From Schizochytrium sp. TIO01 (lineage: Eukaryota > Sar > Bigyra > Thraustochytrida > Thraustochytriidae): a stretch of DNA of 64,000 nt. The position numbers were made by a program, and so were the translations under genes. How positions within the stretch are numbered: the first letter of the stretch is position 1; every line of letters starts with the position of its first letter. The stretch covers positions 2,093,102 through 2,157,101 of the forward strand of contig SMSO01000025.1 of the NCBI GenBank assembly GCA_004764695.1, read 5' to 3'. This document shows positions 51,201-60,316 of the stretch, one piece after another. Below the pieces are notes generated by a model. The model was given only the letters and a program-made list of their open reading frames with translations. It made no database searches and had not been told where the DNA came from.

Positions 51201-51587
51201 TGGGGCAGTCATAATCATCAGTCTTGCTTTGTGATAGATTCGAATTCTTCAGAATCCAGTTCAGCTTGGGGAGACCTTCCTTATGAGATACTCAACGCGT
51301 CTGACTCCAATTATGTATCATTCAAGAACACTTTGCAAAAAGACGCGCCCTATGAGTTCATTGCGATTGTAGTGGACCCGGACTATAGCTTTTGCACATT
51401 GCACGCATATTTTAGCGTAGAACCATACGGAATTCCTATTGATGCCTTCACGACATTTATTATCATTTTTTGCGTCGTCATGTGTAGCATGCTTATGCTT
51501 GCTTGCACTTACTTTATGCATCGCCGTGAAATCCTTGCTTCAGTACATAACCGAGACCAAATTGCGCAGTCCAAGAAAGTTTTATAG
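48285..51587 (+). CDS. CatSper auxiliary subunit-like type I membrane protein
   Basis: 1,100 aa from the ATG at 48285, chosen because it opens with a classic signal peptide (MQFVLSALTCLLVLSRVQVTNA-type, 22 aa). An in-frame ATG at 48156 would add 43 Ser-rich residues in front of it. The ectodomain is large with many N-glycosylation sequons: an Ig-like start, a long beta-strand-rich middle compatible with a beta-propeller, then a C-terminal region. That region holds the pattern FEMNGREDYTYG ... CLRRPDTW (near residue 934), which I know from the CatSper beta/gamma/delta/epsilon ectodomain stem. A single membrane helix lies at about 1052-1078, with a short basic cytosolic tail. In animals these subunits form the canopy over the flagellar CatSper Ca2+ channel; CatSper genes also occur in flagellated protists. 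Which of the four paralogues it matches best cannot be decided by eye. Confidence 0.75.
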   Translation: MQFVLSALTCLLVLSRVQVTNAMTTYGTKYLVDNLNRDVDNHMRVGDLIQVTFRPCVSCSLVVTDWIYPETGVTLVETTNDNYTATFKFSQEGNFPISVSAEDSQGQTTTQDMILINVHSSVVRCHIWRTCFTFASDENVDSAECLTLWTAMSSAIYANLTLRIWLGHATDVMRVADEPFYMTEEETILTEEMYLLGEEPRAEIIKGPLRGLTDPVVVLQDADDDGVARATFDAEGKFWKIDLYTNLANTSSSAMLDFAGGTLEIKLQGQSVNTMGCSAESRELWLDLPKYIFSEMDTSLTIPEENLTSAEILAQDICSPTIILESSSSSQGAWMIQGLLASATSNASSIEYVAAHASGADILSVAATRLGIVFLHQSGLSRVNAVLSQNQESSHVAQSLHAEISGLGLTHLAAPMACDWVMDHKEATRNDILAAWNGNSSDVSEVYFLKFESNSTSVHVESVSLDGMYTILQVLPLVSAAKSVVLVYSSTSSQYSALIVNEISGTVSALASLPSGLGSNLKIASPIIPDGNLILWSGRSLYFSPSGGMSWRRIIFATYDLAISDFVLSNELEDENDEVVQVVTAISGEYIIRTKYGRLYKGMFGLVKAVEMYSPFLSNDPTLSWVQYRPDGSLLGLFGGPGHNVQVVEIAEIYKISTSADTWNSTLLQALDFSTALKCPYLEWDQLPPTTDSFYADMNDEIESTTILTYDASIEGMHIAYQTSDRFIMDMEASSETVLTSANGKLLHRRRTVQAVVPPETSSRTGVGLQAQASGKVVVRAAPTRFTQTCEHPTKMLQIHVGCPRGRHLRYSPPSAYSQPASSVVSSECKSEAESASTDDEADAIKKECTCRKYKDYTITLPRDIVNETRLRHQASLTGEELSWSEDDVSYKFDMDTYDCPTFIPYTYSFKPGLEIWDGDTKVKDVDADFVVFEMNGREDYTYGLTASNVACLRRPDTWDEKLAADPNITTAWGSHNHQSCFVIDSNSSESSSAWGDLPYEILNASDSNYVSFKNTLQKDAPYEFIAIVVDPDYSFCTLHAYFSVEPYGIPIDAFTTFIIIFCVVMCSMLMLACTYFMHRREILASVHNRDQIAQSKKVL

Positions 51588-52460
51588 ATTCGTAATCCTC
51601 TCTCAACTCAGCAAATGATTCTACGTCCCATGCCTGTAAAGATCTTCAATTAAAATGTTTTTAACATTAAAGAATCAATCAACTAATTAATTAATTTTAA
51701 AATAAAACGCTTCTTCTTTTTTCTATTAAGAGAATGAATGAATTAAATTAAATTAATTAGAATAAAGCATTTTAAAATTAAAAATATAGCAATATAATCC
51801 AAACTCTTTTTTATAAGCCTGCTGGAATTAACTAAAAACTTGTTTACATACATTATGTTAATTAAAAATAGGTAGCATAGTAGGTACTCATACCGCTAGT
51901 ATAAATAATTATTACCAAACTACCAAAAGGTAGTTTTCTCCTCCGTTTCAAATATTTTTCACCCAATAATTTTTATTGTTTTTTTTTTTTTTGCGCAATT
52001 TGTGTTTCGGTGCATTTAAAACATTTTTTTTATCGCTCAACTACCTAATACCTGCTATTTGTTTGACTAGTAAATGAATAAAGAGATTTCTGACAATTGA
52101 GGGTGAATGGTCGGTCTCCGGATACTAGTAACTAAGAACCTATCACTTTTCAATGCGATGGGTGCAATGAGTGTTGGCTTTTTTTTTTTTTTTTCGCTTT
52201 AGTAGAAGAAAGAGAAACAAAAACAGAAAGGTAAAATAAAGGAAGACTCTATATAACTAAAGAGAGCAGGACTACTACTACCAGTTCGTATAGAGCTGCT
52301 AAGCATAGTCATATGACATGTTCTTACTTGAGCTTTTACCTTGCTTGATGAGCTTTGCTAACCATAGCCCGTACGTGACTTTGTCCAGAAATAGTATTTT
52401 AGTACATTTTCCAATTTAAGATGTTGTACTTTTCAAAAGTACTATGTCTATCTTCAATAT
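51588..52460. other. AT-rich spacer, no gene
   Basis: Downstream of the CatSper-like stop. Several poly-T runs (51979-51991, 52180-52194) and TTAATTAA-type sequence, with no frame of interest. Polyadenylation signals for the plus-strand gene may lie just past 51640 but none stands out. Confidence 0.5.
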
Positions 52461-52573
52461 TTAGGCCTAAGGCGAGATCTTGCTATACCTATTGAGCACT
52501 TTTACCGTACAGGCTCAGGAAGGGCAAATTCCATACATGTTTCGCGCTCTGTTGAGAGGGCTATAGCGTCAAA
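52461..52573 (+). pseudogene. Orphan 3'-end fragment of a GT25 gene
   Basis: The ~100 bp from CGAGATCTTGCTATACC to CTATAGCGTCAAA matches the last ~33 codons plus a few bases of 3' flank of GT9 (55125-55223). They encode DLAIPIEHFYRTGSGRAN-like residues. There is one extra T near 52541, so even this piece is out of frame at its end. Nothing upstream of it resembles the rest of the gene. It is the tail of a lost plus-strand copy. Confidence 0.85.
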
Positions 52574-52773
52574 GCATTCACGAGATATCCCGTTAAAATC
52601 TTCATCTGATTTGATAGCTTGCTTTCACTATTTATCTAATTTTTTAACATATCTATTTTTCTCTAATTTATAGTTATTATTCAAGTTACTACTAGTATTC
52701 AATTGTATTTTGAAAAATAAAATATTTTTTGTTTTTAGTTATCGAATTACAAATTCTGAGAAGTTTTGAGGTT

Positions 52774-52783
52774 GAAGGCAAAC
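52774..52783 (+). promoter_or_regulatory. Conserved upstream element GAAGGCAAAC (GT9)
   Basis: The same ten bases as before GT6 and GT8, 51-60 nt before the GT9 ATG codons, preserved although the gene is broken. A TCGATCAC word follows, reminiscent of TAGATCAC in the array. Confidence 0.4.
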
Positions 52784-52833
52784 ACCTCACATCGATCACG
52801 GTTGGGCTTGTCTTTGCTGCGCAGCTGGACTCT

Positions 52834-55218
52834 ATGAACGTCATGAATGCACCGACAGCATGCTGGGGCTCGATGCAATGGAGCTGGCGGAAAGTGGCGG
52901 TTGTGAAAGCTGTGCTACAGCTGTTGTTGGTAATGACTATTGTCAAAGTTGATGGTGAGACTATTCTCAACTCAGAGGCTACTTGCGAAAGTGAGCAGAT
53001 GGACAACTCTGCGTGGATGCCGTTTATGAGCGTGCGGGAGAGGCGCTCCTGCATTATAGTCCCAAAAAGTGATGCAGGGTATAAAGATGGCTATGTCAAG
53101 GTGTATACCACAGCATTTGAAGATGCTGATAGACCTTTTATGAGAAGTATATCGCAGATGAACTGACCAAAGTATCCTCTCGATCTCCAGAAGCTCTTAT
53201 GAAGGACCTTGTCTTCTCTCAAAAGGCATCTCTATTTCGAAGAAAAGAAGTCCAGAAATTCTGGGATGATCCTGGGCCATCTTTATGGCTTGACTGCGTC
53301 TATGTCATGGATACATGCAGTTGGGACTTTATATTTGCTAGATTGAACAACTCTGGTATCACCTTGTTCGAGTCTGCCTTTATTGATTATGAAGAGCCAC
53401 AAGCTTTTTTAAATGCCCCCGGGACACTATGCATGGCAGTTAGCAGAACAATCTTGCATACAGATCTTTTCCGACAGCGTCGACCAAGAGTTCTCATTTT
53501 CGATGAAAGTCAAGTTAAAGATGTCGACATTCAAATGATTGCTCAAGGACTCCCAGCGATGGGCAAAACGGTTGTGCTTGGAAAACCTACCAGTGCGGTG
53601 CAATCAATGTTTGAGGTCCACGGCTTCCACGTGGTAGAACAGGACAACTTCTTCGTCGCAGTTTTGAAACCCCACGTTGTAGAGAGTGACAACCCCGCTG
53701 CCGCTCAAAATTATATTGGAAAGGTTGCCAACGTGTATGTTGCCAATATGGATGAAGACTATAGCACACGCTGGCCAGAGGCTTGTGAGAACTTTCGTAC
53801 CGCGGGTCTTGCTGGTCTCTGGCCTAAGCATGAGCGATTTCGTGCTATCAATGGGCATAAGGAACTTGCTATTACTGTTGAGCTTTGCAAGTTGTTTCGG
53901 ATAGATGGGTTTAATGTACAAAATCCCTTTGAAGATCATGGTTTCTGTTCAGGTGTACTCGGGTGTTCTGCAACGCATATTCTACTTTGGTCGAAACTTG
54001 CGAAACGAACTGACTTAAGAGATCTGGACAGTATCATAATTTTGGAAGACGACTTCTACTTTACAGAAGACATGGCTAGCAAATGGAAACGAGGTCCGGG
54101 CCATTCACTATCAATGTCTGATCCACGCTGGGACATCATAATGCTTGGGTTTAATAACGACGCTATGTTTACTCCCGGAATTCCGGTATGGGATGGCGTC
54201 GAAGCGTTTCCAAGCATTGGTAGAAGTCTTGGTTATGGAACCCACGGGTATATGCTTCGGAAGCGAGGAGCCAAGCGCTTACTTCGTCTTTTACATACTT
54301 TTGGAATGCCGCAAGGAGTGGATTGGTTTCTCGTAGAATCATGGGTCCAGAAATACATTGTGGCATACAAGTCTGTTCCATGGCTGATATATGCAAAAAG
54401 TGATACACCGGGCTATGAATCTAAGACTAAAGTAGGATATGAACGATCTATTACTGGTGAGTGTCTCCAATATGGCGAAGAAGAAACAGAACAGCTACAG
54501 AACCAAACTGAAACTTTCTTAAGCGAAGGCCCTATGAGAGCGTATCTCGCATTGTGTCCAGACACTTTAGCAGTCACAAAAACAACGGAGACTTTAACCC
54601 TTCACCCGGATATAAGTCTTAAAGTGAAGATAGACCTTCTCCCTGGTTTCAATCTAGAGAGTGTGCTCGCCAAACACCCTTGCGCGCAGTTCTGTCTGCA
54701 GTATGGACACAACAACTTTTCATATCCTTCGCCACAGTGTCATTACATATTTGACACATTTATTAAAAAGGGTGTATATACAGATCCAAAAAGGCTGAAA
54801 TTTGGCCAGGAAACAGAGATTTATGCCGCTATTCTTTCTGCAAATGGCAAGATTTGGCAGAACTCAATCAGTGAACCCCTTATCGTCAATGCTTCTGCGA
54901 CAGTTGCTCAAATGATATTATATGAGGTCCAGCCCAATCAGCTTGAGCTCGAGGTCGAAATTCTGCGTGCCCCTGCCAACTTCATGAGCATACATAGCTC
55001 ATCATTACTGTGTGTGAATGAGTATTGTGATCCACTTGCGTCGTTCCCGTTGTCCTTTAACATCTCAGTCACTAGCAATGAAGGTGTGGCTGTGCGTGCT
55101 ACCCTGCAGACACTAGGGCTCCAGGCGGGATCTTGCTATACCTATTGAGCACTTTTACCGTACAGGTTCAGGAAGGGCAAATTCCATACATGTTCGCGCT
55201 CTATTGAGAGGGCTATAG
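52834..55218 (+). pseudogene. GT9: inverted GT25 glycosyltransferase with two frameshifts
   Basis: Candidate ATGs lie at 52834 and 52843; the latter aligns with GT1. The leader, anchor and N-terminal domain are open to 53166. One T is missing near 53147 (compared with the paralogues' SY codons), which brings a stop at 53164. The correct frame resumes at once and runs about 640 codons through VYVANMDED, GCSATH, ILEDDFYF and GVDWF. The C-terminal domain is altered: SYPSPQCHYIFDTFIKK carries an extra residue. An inserted C near 55125 shifts the last ~33 codons, so the frame stops at 55148 instead of 55218. Everything else is well preserved, so inactivation is recent, or one of the changes is a sequence error. 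It is the only copy on the plus strand. Confidence 0.85.
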
Positions 55219-56570
55219 CGTCAAAAACTGCACTAATCATTCATGAAAATCTGTCGACGAGTATAAATTATAGAAAGACGGCATCCGTACTAGGGCTTTC
55301 GAATCCTCAGTTTATACATTTCTGACAAGATCGACAATTAGCAGGGATTGCAATACAGCATAGCAGAACCCAAGCGTAGGTGCCGTGAGTGGAAGAATAC
55401 AAATTAACTAGCAGCAAGGTGGCCTAGAAAAGCCACCTGTCTCTGTCACCCTCAAGTCAGCATCGAGGATAGTTCCTTTATCAAGAGCAACGAGCGTGAA
55501 CGTGTTGAACAACTAAACTCGCTTAAAATGTGTCTGAGTAAATCGTGAGTCGGCGAGCTCTAAAAAGGTAAAGTTGGAAACTATGGAGCGCAACAAACGA
55601 TGAATTTTACTTGAGCATTCCTGAATCGAGGAGGTTGCTCGAGGGGAAGCTTTTTTCAATTAATATACACACTTCTATCAAATATATTTGAAGGGTTTGC
55701 AAAGTTCGTGTCTAGCCTTCTTCAGGTCTTTGGCGAATATCAAGGATTGTGGACCTTTAAACCAGACGAGGGGCTGAAAGATGACTACAAGAGGTTAATG
55801 AATCTGTATAAAGCATCTTTGCTTACCACTTTAGGAAACCTGCCACTCTTTTCAGGTCAGGCAGTAGCTGACCTAAACTTTAAGGTCCCATGAATATAAC
55901 CCCTTTAGGCTAATCAGAAAATTATTGGTGAGAAGCCTGATCGGGTTACTGTCTCGTTGAACAGATACCGGTTTCTTCTTGGCCTGATGTAACATAATTT
56001 GTTTCCCCATTCTCTCCTCTTTCCTTTTGATCAATTTTCTCATCGTGGTTATGAACCTCAATGGAGTGAGCAATGGAGAAGGCATTGTCCTATTACTGAC
56101 TAACAGAAATATCCCAAGCATATGTACAACACGTGTTGATTTGAACAAAGAGCTGTCTATGCAAGTCTGCCGTTTCAGTCTTGTCTGAAGCTCTACGTAT
56201 TATGCCACAATTGCACGGCCCTCTTCTACCTACACCTTATTTAACATCAATGTTGCATAATTATATCATAGACCAGTGTAGAAGTTTTGATTAGTCATGG
56301 AAATATTTTTCGTTTTAGTTCGTCAATTAATAGCGTAGACTCATGATGCTGCTGATAATCAAACAGTATGTAGTGGGGGTATATTAAGATTGCACGCTGC
56401 AAAACGTGCACTTCTAAAATACTGTGCATGGTAAGTTCTCTTCTTGAATTCAAATCTTGCAACAACACAGGAATTTATGGAAGAGGAATAGTACGCGAAC
56501 AAGAAGAAACTTTTGATTTTGCGCAACAGAGGGCTTGTTTAACATCAAGTGTCTAGATACGAAACGAAAC
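55219..56570. other. Spacer between convergent GT9 and SAMHD1-like gene
   Basis: About 1.35 kb between convergent genes. A 7-bp stem hairpin (AGGTGGC ... GCCACCT, 55416-55439) lies about 200 nt past GT9. Frames at 55708-55893 (plus) and 55873-56148 (minus) are short and unrecognised. Confidence 0.5.
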
Positions 56571-58649
56571 TTACATATCTTCGTCATCGTCATCATCAAC
56601 ACCATGGAGGAAGCTGAGGCGGCCATGCAGATTAGAGCTATCATGACGACTTGCTGAATTAGAGGCAATGCTATGTTGGCTTGATGAGTTGCTTCCCACA
56701 ACAGAAGCAAAGAAGCTAGAAGGTTGCGCACCTCCAGCACTTCCTGTGCCTCCCGCATTATTGGGCCTTGAAGAAAAGGCGGTGCTGTTGTGCAGCTGGT
56801 GTGCATTCCCAGGAGCGGAAAGTCGGGGCGCCCCTGAAGATACCGAAGCTTGGCTCCAATTTTGAGGTGCTTGTGTCACTGGTGCCCCCTCCTCCTCAGG
56901 TGCCGCCGTCTGAGAGTTGTGACACAGCGGAGATGAAGATAACTCTCGGCGAGTCCATTTACGAAAACATGCAGCAACTGCTTCACGCTTCTCCACACTT
57001 GTTTTCGAGAACACACGCACACCGTTCGCACCCATGCGCTGCGGAAGAAGTCCACCACCATATTTCTTCGCGGCGATTTTGAAACACCTTGCACCATCAG
57101 CCATTGACCCTACTGAACTTTGCGAGTTTTGTGAATGCCCTGGAGACCAGGGCATGCTGCCAGTAGAAACGCCCAACGGAGTCTGGGCGTATACCTGAGC
57201 ATTGCGCTTGCTGTAGAAACGAAGACCATCTACAGGGTTGCTATTTCCTTTTCCATGATGGACAAGTGTGCACTCCACAATAAAGTCATCCTTTTCTAAG
57301 CCGAGATCGAGCTCCTTGCTGATACGAATGAGTTGGTCTGAGATTGTCTCTTCTCGTTCGGTCTTAGAACGGTTTGAGAGACGGAAAGTAAGATCAGCTG
57401 ACCCACAGCACCGATAAAGATCACGAGACTTGAGTCGCCACAACAATTTTTGTGCAGGTCGCATGTTGGGATCACGGCTTTGTTCGATTAAGTAAAGTAC
57501 CGAATCAGTGAGCTGAGCAAACGCAGACATGTCTTCGATAGACTCGGACATGCGAAGCTCACGGCCATTCTTGGCACGAAATTTTAAAAACGGGTCTGCA
57601 GCTCGCAGAATATCTCGAACCATGAATTCACACGCTTTTACTACCTTGTGTTGGTAAACCACGCGATGCAGCCACATACGTGCATTAAAGACACCAAACA
57701 TAGCATGGACTGATTTCTCAGGGAAAGAAATTGTCAAGTCCCCATTCTCATCTGGAAGCACGCGAGCATTCTGCGCCAGCCGCTCTACCGTTGTACCCGT
57801 AGATATACGCACGCCAGTGTAGTAGGAGTCGCGTAAGATGTAGTCTAGCTTGTCAACGTCAAAACCGCTCCTTTCATTATTGATAATATCATAAAGAAAA
57901 GATTTGCTTGAATCACGCCCACGTCGGTTCGCCACGCCTCCCTCGATTTCTTTACCAAGAATTAATTCTTCCACAAATTGAAGATCCCGTCGAGTCAAAC
58001 CGTACTGTACTATCGGGTCAATCTTGTTTTCCTCGAGCAAGTACCGAAGCATCTGCACAGAGCCCATTTCATGCGACCAATCCTTCCCACGTAAAAACTC
58101 GCCATCAAAAAGATGTGAAAAGGGACCATGGCCCAAGTCGTGGCAGAGACCAGCAAGGCCAACGCATAAAACATCGATTTCTTCAATACCAAGATCTTGT
58201 TGCTTATTGCGAAGGGTCTTTACAAAGTACATGCCAAGATGAGCTACACCGAGGCTATGTTCAAAGCGAGAATGTGTAGCGCCTGGGTACACAAATTGGG
58301 TTGCACCAAGTTGTTTGAGAGACTTAAGTCTTTGATACTGAGGGGTGTCCATAACTGCAAGCAATAAGGGCGGGAACTCCATCGATGAATGAATTGGGTC
58401 AGTAACGATTTTTTCAAAACGGTGCGGTGGGCGTTCCAAAACGAAGTCATCGAATTCCGAAAAATTTGCGTGGTCTTGGCCGCTATCGATTTTTAGGCGC
58501 TTTCGATTACGTCCAGGGGCAGCCATTGGCGACTCCATCATATCAGCCTCGCTAGTTTCATCGCCTACACTCACGCCATTTCCATGAGCACTGTTACTAT
58601 GATGGCTCGAACCCCTCGCACCAGTGAGATCCATGTCAAAGTCTGCCAT
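56571..58649 (-). CDS. SAMHD1-like HD-domain deoxynucleoside triphosphate triphosphohydrolase
   Basis: 692 aa from the ATG at 58649; the frame continues upstream only to a GTG. Residues 1-60 are low-complexity and include a basic RNRKRLKI patch, a possible nuclear signal. The HD domain follows: DTPQYQRLKSLKQLGATQF, then SRFEHSLGVAHLG (first metal His), LCHDLGHGPFSH (the HD pair) and LDYILRDSYYTG (last metal Asp). These are the SAMHD1 catalytic landmarks. The C-lobe matches SAMHD1 around FIVECTLVHHGKGN and the RFYSKR segment. The expected reaction is dNTP to deoxynucleoside plus triphosphate. The SAM domain of the animal enzyme is absent. A ~150-residue Ser/Asn-rich tail ends in an acidic DDDDDEDM. 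Confidence 0.9.
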   Translation of the reverse strand: MADFDMDLTGARGSSHHSNSAHGNGVSVGDETSEADMMESPMAAPGRNRKRLKIDSGQDHANFSEFDDFVLERPPHRFEKIVTDPIHSSMEFPPLLLAVMDTPQYQRLKSLKQLGATQFVYPGATHSRFEHSLGVAHLGMYFVKTLRNKQQDLGIEEIDVLCVGLAGLCHDLGHGPFSHLFDGEFLRGKDWSHEMGSVQMLRYLLEENKIDPIVQYGLTRRDLQFVEELILGKEIEGGVANRRGRDSSKSFLYDIINNERSGFDVDKLDYILRDSYYTGVRISTGTTVERLAQNARVLPDENGDLTISFPEKSVHAMFGVFNARMWLHRVVYQHKVVKACEFMVRDILRAADPFLKFRAKNGRELRMSESIEDMSAFAQLTDSVLYLIEQSRDPNMRPAQKLLWRLKSRDLYRCCGSADLTFRLSNRSKTEREETISDQLIRISKELDLGLEKDDFIVECTLVHHGKGNSNPVDGLRFYSKRNAQVYAQTPLGVSTGSMPWSPGHSQNSQSSVGSMADGARCFKIAAKKYGGGLLPQRMGANGVRVFSKTSVEKREAVAACFRKWTRRELSSSPLCHNSQTAAPEEEGAPVTQAPQNWSQASVSSGAPRLSAPGNAHQLHNSTAFSSRPNNAGGTGSAGGAQPSSFFASVVGSNSSSQHSIASNSASRHDSSNLHGRLSFLHGVDDDDDEDM

Positions 58650-60316
58650 TGCGCCTGAATTGGCTTTGGCCTTTTCCCGCGCTACGTGCACGTGATACGA
58701 TGTCGCTCAGCAAACAAATGCTCCTCCTCCAGTTCCACAAGCAATCACGGATCACAAAATTTGGTCGCTGCAGAAACCTTTAATAAATTTGCGAAGCAAA
58801 ATCTGTTTTAAAAGTTTGCAAAATATCTTAAACAAACGGAGAGTGTCACAAACTTGAGAACCTATACGAGCAAAGAGACAATGACAATCTATTCACGAAA
58901 GTTTCCGTATTTTCACCTGTGACTAAGTGAGCACGAAACTGGTTCAAAGCCAAACACAGTCCACAGCTGACTTCTCAACTGGAACACCTATTCCTAGGTT
59001 GAGAACAGTCACAAAGATAGATGGGTTGCCCTAGAAATGATACTCAAACTTGGGATTATATAAAGCGCAGAAACGAAAGCGACACAGTTGTCCGTCTCGT
59101 GGTTAGGCTCAACTCAGCCTCAAATTGTCACTGATCGAAGCTGGCTTAGACTCGAGGAGACCTGCCAAAAACAGTCCTAGACACCGATTAGCCACAGCCT
59201 GTGCCGAGAACAATCCTGCGGGTCTACGCGAGGCGCCGACTCGCGTTCGCGGCGCGTCAAAGGTGTTTTGCCGTCGATGCTGTCAGCATTGGCGACCGAC
59301 AGCGTCTTTCTCAATTCGTATCTAGAGTTTCCAAAATTAAAAGCACAAATTTTGGCTTAAACTCTATATATTGTGTGGTATTAATGGTTTACTACTTCTG
59401 ATAGCTCACATATCACCATATTGCATTTCCAGATAATATATGCCTTTGTACTTTAAATACCAATATTAAATGTCTAGATTCCTCGTTGCCCTTTCCTGCG
59501 TATGCTCTACTACCGGTAACAGTAGCCCTTCCCACGAACAATTATTCTATTTTTTCCCTTCCTAATGCCGCTTCTTAAAAGTTTGGGGGGTTCCTTCCAA
59601 GGCTCGTTTCGCAGACACCAACGTGCCTCAGAACGATGTCGAGATGTACAAAAGAGTTAGTTTCGCTGAGCTAGTTAAAACCGCACGGTGGTCCAGTTGG
59701 CTTGAAGGAACGAGACGCTTCTTAGAGACTAGTTTGCACATGACCAGTCATGCCTAGTTGATTATGCAAAGGGTGTACCCAAAGAAAGCGGGAAACTAAT
59801 AAAAATTGGGCATACTACTACTAATTAATTGAGTACTGTAGCTACCTACCTACCTACGCACTAGTGCGATTGGTAGGTTTGGACCCAGGTATTACAGTTT
59901 CATCTCTTCCTTGTAAACATCTTGTAAACATCTGCATCACTGCACACACTATGGTACCTACCCAGTTTGGGGGATCGCTCCTGTTGTCTCCGCCTGTACA
60001 GGGAGTACGATGGATTGAATAACGATTAGGATACAGAGTAGCAGGGATATTATGATGGTAAGAAGGAGTCCTCTTTATATGTTTTGCTTTCCTTTCATCT
60101 TCAAGTTCTTCGTTTGTTTCGCTTGTTTTATTTAATTCAGAAAGCAATAGCTAGGGCCAACCATAGGGTCATAGGGACAATCCTAAAGACAAGGCATCTC
60201 AGTTCTCAAGTTCTATCGTAGCATTTTGCAAAACTCTTTTCGCCGACACATCAGACATTGGTACTTGCATAGTTAGCGTGCTGATGAAAAACGTTCATAA
60301 AGATCTGCTTTTTTAA
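58650..60316. other. Spacer between SAMHD1-like and NACHT-WD40 genes
   Basis: About 1.7 kb, holding the promoter of the SAMHD1-like gene and the 3' flank of the NACHT-WD40 gene. Frames at 59125-59325 and 59854-60147 are short and unrecognised. A (CTAC)n tract lies at 59840-59856. Confidence 0.5.

Noticed and set aside
55416-55439. Hairpin AGGTGGC...GCCACCT as a transcription terminator
   Set aside because: Hairpin terminators are a bacterial feature. Here it may be chance, so it is mentioned only in the spacer entry.
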